The position numbers were made by a program, and so were the translations under genes. DNA of 64,000 nt from VRUE01 sp963824705. GTDB taxonomy: Bacteria; Actinomycetota; Thermoleophilia; Solirubrobacterales; 70-9. Positions within the stretch are counted from its first letter, which is position 1. Every line of letters starts with the position of its first letter. This document shows positions 28,450 to 36,024 of this stretch, piece after piece. The stretch is taken from assembly GCA_963824705.1 (NCBI GenBank), contig CAWGQE010000003.1:1426001-1490000 (forward strand), in the 5' to 3' direction. The notes beneath the pieces were generated by a model that worked only from the letters and a program-made list of their open reading frames with translations, was not told the DNA's origin and did not search any database.

Positions 28450-29450
28450 CGCTGACGCCGGAGGAGGCGCTCGAGCAGGCCGCGCTGGCGGGCATCCACC
28501 GGCTTCAGATACCGACCCCCTTCGCGGTCGGGCGGGTCAACTGCTATCTGCTCGAGGACGAGCCGCTGACCCTGATCGACACCGGGCCCAACTCGGGCAA
28601 GGCGCTCGACGAGTTGCAGGGGCAGCTGGCCGAGCGGGGCCACTCGATCGACGACCTCGAGCTCGTCATCCTCACCCACCAGCACATCGACCACCTCGGC
28701 CTGATCGAGATCATCGTCGAGCACTCGGGGGCCGAGGTCGCCGCGCTCGGGCTCGCCGCCGAGCGCCTCGCCAACTTTGGCGAGGACGCCGAACGCGAGG
28801 ACGAGTTCGCGGTCGAGCTGATGCTGCGCAACGGGATCCCGCAGGAGGTCGCCTTCGCCCTGCAGAGCGTCTCGCGCAGCTTCCGTGGCTGGGGCTCGAA
28901 GGCGGAGGTTACGCAGCCACTGGACGACGGACAGCCGGTGCCCTTCCGTGACAGGACCCTGCAGACGCTGCACCGGCCGGGCCACAGCCCCTCCGACACG
29001 GTCTTCTGGGACGAGCAGCGCAAGATCCTGATTGCCGCCGACCACCTGATCGCCCACATCTCCTCCAACCCGCTGATCACCCGGCCTCTCGACGGCTCCT
29101 CGCAGCGCACCCAAGCGCTCGTCGCCTACATCGAGTCGATGAAGAAGACCCGCGAGATGCCGGCCGAGATCGTCCTCTCGGGCCACGGCGAGCCGATCGT
29201 CGACCACGTGGCGCTGATCGACGACCGCCTCGCCAAGCACGACCGGCGCAAGGAGAAGATCTACGACCTGATCGCCGAGCGGCCCCGCACGGGCTACGAG
29301 ATCGCCCAGGCGATCTGGGGCGACGTCGCCGTGACCCAGGCCTTCCTAACCCTCTCGGAGGTGATCGGACACGCCGACCTGCTGCTCAACGAAGGTCGCG
29401 TGCGCGAAAAAGAGGACGGCGAGGTCGTGCGCTACGAGGCGATTACCTAG
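28446..29450 (+). CDS. Metallo-beta-lactamase fold hydrolase, LACTB2-like
   Basis: 334 residues from GTG. Metal ligands are in ILTHQHIDHLGL and HRPGHSPSDTVFW; the second half has a winged-helix-like region (GYEIAQAIWGDVAVTQAFLT) as in the LACTB2 group, some of which are RNA endonucleases and some thioesterase-like. The substrate is unknown. Start overlaps the mutase stop (GTGA). Confidence 0.88.
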   Translation: MTLTPEEALEQAALAGIHRLQIPTPFAVGRVNCYLLEDEPLTLIDTGPNSGKALDELQGQLAERGHSIDDLELVILTHQHIDHLGLIEIIVEHSGAEVAALGLAAERLANFGEDAEREDEFAVELMLRNGIPQEVAFALQSVSRSFRGWGSKAEVTQPLDDGQPVPFRDRTLQTLHRPGHSPSDTVFWDEQRKILIAADHLIAHISSNPLITRPLDGSSQRTQALVAYIESMKKTREMPAEIVLSGHGEPIVDHVALIDDRLAKHDRRKEKIYDLIAERPRTGYEIAQAIWGDVAVTQAFLTLSEVIGHADLLLNEGRVREKEDGEVVRYEAIT

Positions 29451-29934
29451 AACGCCGAGGCCGCGGCAACAGGGTCGTGGGAGAGCGGAAGCCGGGGCAT
29501 TCGCTGGCAGCACCAGGTTGGGTCGAGATCTTCGCTTCGAAGACGACGTAGTAGCGGCCTGTCAAGACATGCTTGCGCTCGAATTTCCACTCCAGCATGC
29601 CGTTCTCAGGCGTCGCCCCGGCGGCGATTTCGCGGGATATGGCGCGATCGGGACCTGGCAGGACGCGGTAGATTCGCAGTAGGCGCGGACCATCGGGGAA
29701 GTGGCGATTCCCGGTGAGGCAGGCAAACTCGCCGGAGCCGTCGGTCTTCGCGGGCATCTTGGCCGCCCCGTAGAAGAAGCCATGCGCCCGGTTGTAGCCA
29801 AGCGTCGTGTATTCCGCCTGTGGGCCGGTCGTCGGCTTCGCCACGACGGCGGTGACCAGCGAGCAGAAGGCGAACATAGAGAGCAACGCCCCGACGGCAA
29901 GGATGCGTGTCGACGGGGCGGCGATCGCCCGCAC
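29443..29934 (-). CDS. Putative secreted/membrane protein of unknown function
   Basis: About 163 residues from a GTG at 29934; the frame is open to 30030, but that part overlaps the kinase gene start. A hydrophobic segment (ILAVGALLSMFAFCSLVTAVVA) is followed by a soluble domain with two Cys (FACLTG and SECPG). No family recognised. It is antisense to the gap between two plus-strand genes and overlaps the metallo-hydrolase end by 8 bases. The start is uncertain and the gene is only moderately supported. Confidence 0.5.
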   Translation of the reverse strand: MRAIAAPSTRILAVGALLSMFAFCSLVTAVVAKPTTGPQAEYTTLGYNRAHGFFYGAAKMPAKTDGSGEFACLTGNRHFPDGPRLLRIYRVLPGPDRAISREIAAGATPENGMLEWKFERKHVLTGRYYVVFEAKISTQPGAASECPGFRSPTTLLPRPRRSR

Positions 29935-29965
29935 GATACCCAGGCCGCATAGATTGCAGCGCTCG

Positions 29966-30943
29966 ATGGTCAGGCTCGGCTCCGGAAAAGCACGCAAGTC
30001 CGCCAAGAAGCGGATGCTGCTGATCGTCAACCCCTACGCGACGACGGTCTCAGACCGGCTCAAGAACCTGGTCGTCTACGCGCTGCAGGGCCGCTACGAG
30101 GTCGAGGTGGTCGCCACCGAGGCGCAGAACCATGCCACCGAGATAGGTCGCGAGGTGCGCGACCACGGCTACGACATCGTTGTCGCCTTCGGCGGCGACG
30201 GCACCCTGAACGAGGTTGCCAACGGGCTGGCCGGCACCGATGTGCCGGTCTCGGTCCTGCCGGGCGGGTCGACCAACGTCGTCTGCCGCACGCTCGGCAT
30301 CCCCAACGACGTTGTCGACGCGACCGAGCACCTACTTGCCCTGGTCGACGAGTGGGCGCCGCGCAAGATCGACCTCGGCACGGTCGACCAGCGGCACTTC
30401 GTCTTCTCCTGCGGCGTCGGCATCGACGCCACCGTGGTCAAGCGGGTCGACGCCCATCCCCGCCTCAAGTCGCGTGCCGGTCCCTACTACTACAGCTGGG
30501 CGGCGATCTCGGCCTTCTACCGCAGCTACATGGTCAAACCGGTTCGGCTGCGGGTCGAGATCGACGGCACCCAGACGAGCGAGGGGGTCACCGCCCTGGC
30601 GCAGAACTCCGACCCCTTCACCTACTTCGCCAGCAGCCCGATCCGCGTCTGCGAGGGGGTCGAGATCGACGACGGCACCCTTTCGCTGGGAGTGCTGAAG
30701 CGAGCCGCGCAGCGGGACATGCCGACGCTGATCCCGAAGCTCTTCAGCGAGAAGCGGCCGGCGGCGCGGCACCGGCAGATCGAGCATTTCGAAGGCGTCA
30801 AGAAGGCGAGCATCGCCTCGACCTCCGAGACCAAGGACGGGATCGCCCGGCCCTTCCCGATCCAGGTCGACGGCGACTACATCGGCGAGCGCACGCACAT
30901 CGACCTCGCGGTCGCGCCCGGCGCGCTCACGATCGTCGCCTGA
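29966..30943 (+). CDS. Diacylglycerol kinase-family lipid kinase
   Basis: 325 residues from the ATG at 29966. LLIVNPYATTVSDRLKN opens the DAGK catalytic domain, with the nucleotide loop VVAFGGDGTLNEVANGL and PGGSTNVVCRTLGIP. In Actinobacteria members phosphorylate diacylglycerol or sphingosine-like lipids. The TGA is directly followed by the rel stop on the other strand, with no spacer. An in-frame extension to 29807 is out of character and rejected. Confidence 0.9.
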   Translation: MVRLGSGKARKSAKKRMLLIVNPYATTVSDRLKNLVVYALQGRYEVEVVATEAQNHATEIGREVRDHGYDIVVAFGGDGTLNEVANGLAGTDVPVSVLPGGSTNVVCRTLGIPNDVVDATEHLLALVDEWAPRKIDLGTVDQRHFVFSCGVGIDATVVKRVDAHPRLKSRAGPYYYSWAAISAFYRSYMVKPVRLRVEIDGTQTSEGVTALAQNSDPFTYFASSPIRVCEGVEIDDGTLSLGVLKRAAQRDMPTLIPKLFSEKRPAARHRQIEHFEGVKKASIASTSETKDGIARPFPIQVDGDYIGERTHIDLAVAPGALTIVA

Positions 30944-33139
30944 TCAGCTGGCTGGCGTAATCCGGTAAGCGTCGAAGACGCTCTCGACGTTGCGCAGGCG
31001 GGAGATGCACTGCTTGATCTGCTCGGTGTCGCCGACCTCGACGACGAAGCGGTTTTTCACCATCGGGTGCTTGGTCATGCAGCTGGCGCCGAGGATGTTG
31101 ATCCCGGCCTCGGAGAAGGTGCGCGACAGGTCCTCGAGCAGACGAGTGCGATCGTAGGCGTCGATCTGGAGTTCGACCCGGTAGGAGGACTCATTCTCCC
31201 CCTCCCAGGCGACCTCGACGAAGCGTTCCGGGGACTTCATCAGTGCCTTGACGTTCTTGCAGTCGGCGCGGTGGATAGTGATGCCGCGACCGAGCGAGAC
31301 GTAGCCGGCGATCGTGTCGCCCGGCACCGGCCGGCAGCACTTGGCGAGGCGCACAGCGACGTTGTCGGCGCCCTTGACCCGGATCCCATAGTTGGAGGCG
31401 TCCTTGGTCCGCCGTGCCTTGTCCTCGCGCGCGCCCTCGAAGCCGATCGGCTGCTCGTCCTCGACGGCCTCGCCCTCTTTCAACCGCTGCATCAGCTTGT
31501 TGGCGACCGCCTTGGTCGAGATCTTGCCCTGGCCGAGGGCGATGTAGAACTCGGTCGCCTTGTGGAAGCCCATCTCGCGGATCACCTGAGCAAGCAGCGG
31601 CGACATCACCAGCTTCTGCATCGGGAGGCCGCGCTTGCGCAGCGACTCCTCGAGCGCCTCTCGACCCTTCTTCTCGGCGTCCTCGCGGCGTTCCTGTTTG
31701 AAGAAGGCGCGGATCTTGTTGCGGGCGCGGCTGGTCCGCACCAGCTTCAGCCAGTCGCGCGAGGGGCCGCGGTTCTGTTTCGCGGTCAGCACCTCGACGA
31801 TGTCGCCTGAGCGCAGCTGGTAATGCAGCGGCACGATCGAGCCATTGACCTTGGCGCCGACGCAGCGGTGGCCGACGTCGGTATGGACCGCGTAGGCGAA
31901 GTCGAGCGGGGTCGAGCCGGCCGAGAGGTTCTTCACCTCCCCCTTCGGAGTGAAGACGAAGACCTCGTCCTCGAACAGGTCGACCTTCAGAGACTCGAGG
32001 AACTCCGCAGGGTCCTGGTCGCCCTCGGCCTCGACCAGCTGACGCAGCCAGGTCATCTTCTCGCGCTTGGGGTCGTCGCTGCCGCCCTCTTTGTAGGCGA
32101 CGTGGGCGGCGATCCCGTACTCGGCCAGGCTGTGCATCTCACCGGTGCGGATCTGGATCTCGAGCGGCTTGCCCTCGGGCCCGATCACCGTCGTGTGCAG
32201 CGCTTGGTACATGTTGGCCTTCGGCATCGCGACGAAGTCCTTGAACCGTCCCGGGAGCGGCTTCCAGAGCGAGTGGATGACTCCGATCGCGCCGTAGCAG
32301 TCTTTTACCGAGCCGACGATCACGCGCATCGCGGTCAGATCGAAGATCTCGTTGAACTCGCGACCCTTCTTGGTCATCTTCGTGTAGATCGAGTAGAAGT
32401 GCTTGGCGCGGCCGGAGATCTCGGCCTCGATGTCGACAGCCTCCAGCTCCTCGCCGAGGAACGCACCTGCCTGATTGACGTAGATCTCACGCTCGTCGCG
32501 CTGCTGGGCGACGAGCTGTTTGATCTCCTTGTACTTACGCGGGTGCAGGGTGGCGAAGGAGAGATCCTCGAGCTCCCATTTGATCGCGTGGATCCCGAGC
32601 CGGTGGGCGAGTGGCGCGTAGATCTCCAGCGTCTCGCGCGACTTCGCCATCTGCTTCTGCTTCGGCAACGCGCCGAGCGTGCGCATGTTGTGCAGGCGGT
32701 CGGCCAGCTTGATCAGGATCACCCTGACGTCGGTGGCCATCGCCACCATCATCTTGCGGTAGTTCTCCGCCTGCCGCTCGTCGCGACTCTCAAAGGTCAT
32801 GCCGGTCAACTTGGTGACGCCGTCGACGAGCTGGGCGATCTCCTCGCCGAACTCGGCCCGGATCTCCTCCAGGCTGGCGCTGGTGTCCTCGACCGTGTCG
32901 TGCAGCAGCGCCGCGCAGAGAGTCTCGGTATCGAGTCGCATGCCGGCACAGATCTGGGCGACGCCGACGGGATGGGTGATGAACTCGTCGCCGGAGCGAC
33001 GCATCTGGTCGGCATGGCGGTCGCAGGCGAAATCGAAGGCGCGGGTCAAGGCGGCGCGGTCAATCGTCGCCACCGCGACAGCGGCGCCGCCGTTCGACCC
33101 GGCGTCGCCCACCGGCGCCGAATCGAACTCCTCGACCAC
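30944..33139 (-). CDS. rel: Bifunctional (p)ppGpp synthetase/hydrolase
   Basis: 731 residues. The HD hydrolase domain (HDTVEDTSASL, KLADRLHNMRTL) is followed by the synthetase domain (SLWKPLPGRFKDFVAMPKANMYQALHTTV), a TGS domain (VFVFTPKGEVKNLSAGSTPLDFAYAVH) and a C-terminal ACT domain (VELQIDAYDRTRLLEDLSR). All parts of a long RelA/SpoT protein are present, so both making and breaking of the alarmone are likely. It starts with GTG 32 bases after recJ. Confidence 0.95.
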   Translation of the reverse strand: MVEEFDSAPVGDAGSNGGAAVAVATIDRAALTRAFDFACDRHADQMRRSGDEFITHPVGVAQICAGMRLDTETLCAALLHDTVEDTSASLEEIRAEFGEEIAQLVDGVTKLTGMTFESRDERQAENYRKMMVAMATDVRVILIKLADRLHNMRTLGALPKQKQMAKSRETLEIYAPLAHRLGIHAIKWELEDLSFATLHPRKYKEIKQLVAQQRDEREIYVNQAGAFLGEELEAVDIEAEISGRAKHFYSIYTKMTKKGREFNEIFDLTAMRVIVGSVKDCYGAIGVIHSLWKPLPGRFKDFVAMPKANMYQALHTTVIGPEGKPLEIQIRTGEMHSLAEYGIAAHVAYKEGGSDDPKREKMTWLRQLVEAEGDQDPAEFLESLKVDLFEDEVFVFTPKGEVKNLSAGSTPLDFAYAVHTDVGHRCVGAKVNGSIVPLHYQLRSGDIVEVLTAKQNRGPSRDWLKLVRTSRARNKIRAFFKQERREDAEKKGREALEESLRKRGLPMQKLVMSPLLAQVIREMGFHKATEFYIALGQGKISTKAVANKLMQRLKEGEAVEDEQPIGFEGAREDKARRTKDASNYGIRVKGADNVAVRLAKCCRPVPGDTIAGYVSLGRGITIHRADCKNVKALMKSPERFVEVAWEGENESSYRVELQIDAYDRTRLLEDLSRTFSEAGINILGASCMTKHPMVKNRFVVEVGDTEQIKQCISRLRNVESVFDAYRITPAS

Positions 33140-33171
33140 AGCGAAAAGATCGGCGAGGAGCTCTCGCTGCT

Positions 33172-35718
33172 CTAGGGCTGTTTGCGTCGTTTGAGGTATT
33201 TCAGGCCCTCCTGGTGGCGAGCGCCGTAGGCGCGAAACGCGGCCGAGCGCTCCAGTTCTGTCTCCTTTGAGGATACGACGCCGACGCTGCCGCCACCTCC
33301 CGCGGTCGATCCCTGCACCAGACCCAGCTCGCCCAAGACCCGCAGGCAGCGGGCCGCGGTCTCGGCGCCGCGAGGGTGCGGACCGCTTCCCCGCAGGGCT
33401 GCCAGCAGCTCGGTCCCGCTCGACTCGCCGGCATCACGCAGGTCCCTGAACATGGCGATCAGGACAGCCCGCCGGGCCAGTTGCTCATCGAGCATGGCGA
33501 GGGCAAAGCGATGCTCGGCCTCGCCCCAGGCCAGGTGCGCATAGCCGCCGTCAGCCGTCGGCCGCGTCGCCAGATCCTCGTAGCGAGCGAATGCGGGCGG
33601 GTCGACGAGCACGACGTGCTCGAAACCGGAAGCGAGGTCGGGATCGGCCTCGAGCGCCGCACCGTCGGCAAGCACCACCCCATCGCCCCCCAGTGCCACA
33701 CGCCGATCGCGATCCGCAACCAAAGCAAGCACCTCACCCGAGCCCGAGGAGGCCAGCTCCCGCACCACTGCCGCCGGCGAGCTCCGCGGCCGCACCTCCT
33801 CCCTGCCGTCGGGCTGGTTTCCATCCGCGTAAGCGTGCTCCACGCTCATCGGCGACCAGTCGGCGGGGTCCGTCGCCAGTTCGGCCTCGAAGCGCTGCCA
33901 CCACTGCTCCTCGGCACGTGCCTCGTCCTCCATCACCTCGCGGGGATAGAGCTCGCGCAGCACTACTCTGGGCTCGACCGAGCCATTCCAGCGGTTGACC
34001 TCCAAGCGCACCGTGGCATCGACCGGATCGTCCTCCCCCACCCCCAGCTTCGAGCGACCGAAGACGACCCCAAGCGCACGATGCGCGCCGCTGTGCAGGC
34101 TGAAGCGAGCGTGCGTGCCCTCCTTACCCATCGCGCGCACGTCCCGGACCCGCGCCGAAGGGACCAACAGGCGCACGCCGGGGTTGCCCATCCCGAACGG
34201 AGCGAGCTGCTGCAGCTCCTCGGCCAGCTCCAGCCCCAGCCCAGCCCCCCCGACCATCGCATCGACCCGCTCGGTCCGTCGCAGATCCTCTGGGCCAAGC
34301 ACCGAGGCCGCATGAGCGGCAAAAGCAGCACGAAAAGCCTCCAGATTCTCCGCCCGCAACTGCAGCCCGGCAGCCGCCCGGTGCCCCCCGAAGCTCTCCA
34401 AATGCTCGGAACAGGCCTCGAGAGCGGCAAGCAGATCGAACCCCGGAATGCTCCGCCCCGACCCCCGTCCGCCTCCCTCGCCGTCGAGCGAAATGACGAC
34501 GACGGGCCGGTGATGCCGCTCGACCAGCCGCGAAGCAACGATCCCGATCACACCCGGATGCCAACCCTCGCCCGCCAAGACCAGACCCATTCCGTCGCGC
34601 AGCTCATCGGGCAGCTCGCGCAGGGCCGCCTCGGCAGCAGTGTCGACATCGCGCTCGGTAGACCTTCGCTCGCTGTTGGCCCTACTCAGCTCCGTCGCAA
34701 TCTCAGCCGCACGCCCCTCATCCTCGGTGAGAAAAAGCTCCACCCCCGCGTCAGCCCGATACAGCCGCCCCGCAGCATTGATCCGCGGCGCCAACCGAAA
34801 AGCCAAATCTCCCTCATCGACCTGAGTCGGCTCGCATTTCGCGGCTTCCAGCAGTGCCCGCATACCTGGCCGACGTGCCCGCCGAACCTCAGCCAGTCCA
34901 CGCTTGACCAGCGAACGGTTCTCCCCCACAAGCGGCACCACATCAGCGACGGTGGCAAGCGCGACCAGATCGAGATCGGCGTCCGAGTGAGAGGGATCGG
35001 GTGCCCCTCCCCCGAAGGCTGCAGGAACCGCGCTTGAGCCCGGGTCCGCGATCGGCTGCGCAACGGTCTCCGGGGAAGGGGCACCCGATCCCTCCACCCC
35101 CCGCAACGCACAGCTCAACTTCCAAGCCACCGCCGTCCCACAAAGCTCCTCAAACGGATACCCATCGACCCCGGGATGCAGGATCGGGCAATCGGGCAGC
35201 TCCGGCCCAGGCTGGTGGTGATCGGTGACGACGACGTCCATGCCGAGAGATTTGGCCAAGGTCACCTCGTCGACAGAGGTAATTCCGCAATCGACCGTGA
35301 TCAGCAGCTGGGTGCCTCGCTCGGCGAGCTTCTTGACGTTCTCGGCGCTGAGCCCGTACCCGTCGGCGATCCGATCGGGGATCAGCCAATCGCACTCGCC
35401 GCCGAGCTCGCGCAGGGTGCTGACAAGGATCGTCGTCGCGCAAACCCCGTCTACGTCGAAATCGCCGTGTACGGTGATCCGTCTGCCGGCGCCAATCGCC
35501 CCGAGGACCTGCTCGGTGATGGCGCCCATCGAGTTGAACTCGTCTGGAGCGTGCGACTCGTCCGCCTCGAGAAAAGCCCGCGCCTCCTCGGGAGTCCGGT
35601 AGCCGCGTCGAACCAGGGTTATCGCGACGGGCTCGCTGAGATCGAGCTGCTCCGACAGCGCTCTCGCCTCGGCATAGTCATACGGCTCGGCCTTGTAGGC
35701 GTGGATGGTTGCCGACAC
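33172..35718 (-). CDS. recJ: Single-stranded-DNA exonuclease RecJ with palindrome-encoded insertion
   Basis: 848 residues. The DHH domain has HGDFDVDGVCATTIL, VDCGITSVDE and VVTDHHQPG; the DHHA1 part has HPGVIGIVASRLVERHHRPVVV and FGGHRAAAGLQL; a long C-terminal domain follows, as in Gram-positive RecJ. It degrades single strands 5' to 3' in repair. Residues about 209-243, between WKLSCALRG and DLVALATVADVVPL, are encoded by palindromic element C and replace what is usually a short loop. Lies between a small membrane gene and rel. Confidence 0.93.
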   Translation of the reverse strand: MSATIHAYKAEPYDYAEARALSEQLDLSEPVAITLVRRGYRTPEEARAFLEADESHAPDEFNSMGAITEQVLGAIGAGRRITVHGDFDVDGVCATTILVSTLRELGGECDWLIPDRIADGYGLSAENVKKLAERGTQLLITVDCGITSVDEVTLAKSLGMDVVVTDHHQPGPELPDCPILHPGVDGYPFEELCGTAVAWKLSCALRGVEGSGAPSPETVAQPIADPGSSAVPAAFGGGAPDPSHSDADLDLVALATVADVVPLVGENRSLVKRGLAEVRRARRPGMRALLEAAKCEPTQVDEGDLAFRLAPRINAAGRLYRADAGVELFLTEDEGRAAEIATELSRANSERRSTERDVDTAAEAALRELPDELRDGMGLVLAGEGWHPGVIGIVASRLVERHHRPVVVISLDGEGGGRGSGRSIPGFDLLAALEACSEHLESFGGHRAAAGLQLRAENLEAFRAAFAAHAASVLGPEDLRRTERVDAMVGGAGLGLELAEELQQLAPFGMGNPGVRLLVPSARVRDVRAMGKEGTHARFSLHSGAHRALGVVFGRSKLGVGEDDPVDATVRLEVNRWNGSVEPRVVLRELYPREVMEDEARAEEQWWQRFEAELATDPADWSPMSVEHAYADGNQPDGREEVRPRSSPAAVVRELASSGSGEVLALVADRDRRVALGGDGVVLADGAALEADPDLASGFEHVVLVDPPAFARYEDLATRPTADGGYAHLAWGEAEHRFALAMLDEQLARRAVLIAMFRDLRDAGESSGTELLAALRGSGPHPRGAETAARCLRVLGELGLVQGSTAGGGGSVGVVSSKETELERSAAFRAYGARHQEGLKYLKRRKQP
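34991..35094. repeat. Palindromic element C (about 104 bp) inside recJ
   Basis: The arms, about 34991-35014 and 35071-35094, match as reverse complements with one mismatch in 24 bases; the left arm begins GAGGGATCGGGTGCCCCT. The centre does not match elements A and B, so this is an analogous, not clearly related, element. It is read in frame in recJ. Confidence 0.82.
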
Positions 35719-35760
35719 ACAGCCAGGCTAGGAAGCGCCTGGGACGGATTTCGGCGCGTT

Positions 35761-36024
35761 TCAGGCCGCTTGTTCCGAGCGAACGCCGATCGCCCAGACC
35801 ACGGCGAGCCCGATCGCCACGCCGGGAATCGCGGTCAGGGCGGTTGCGACATCGGTCGTGCCGAGACCGCGGCCGGAGGCGACCTCGACGATCGCTCCGA
35901 AGACGACCGCGCCGATCACCGCACCAAGGAAGGCGCCGACGATGCCCTGCCAGAAGCGATCGGGCAGGAAGACCGTGAAGTGCCAAAGGGCGATCCCCAT
36001 CGTGAACCAAACCAGCAAAGCCAT
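35761..36024 (-). CDS. Small membrane protein of unknown function
   Basis: 87 residues, with three likely membrane helices (VWFTMGIALWHFTVF, GIVGAFLGAVIGAVVFGAIV, AIPGVAIGLAVVWAIG). The ATG follows the secDF TAG directly, so it is probably co-translated. No family is certain; a GlsB/YeaQ-like small membrane protein is possible. Confidence 0.72.
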   Translation of the reverse strand: MALLVWFTMGIALWHFTVFLPDRFWQGIVGAFLGAVIGAVVFGAIVEVASGRGLGTTDVATALTAIPGVAIGLAVVWAIGVRSEQAA

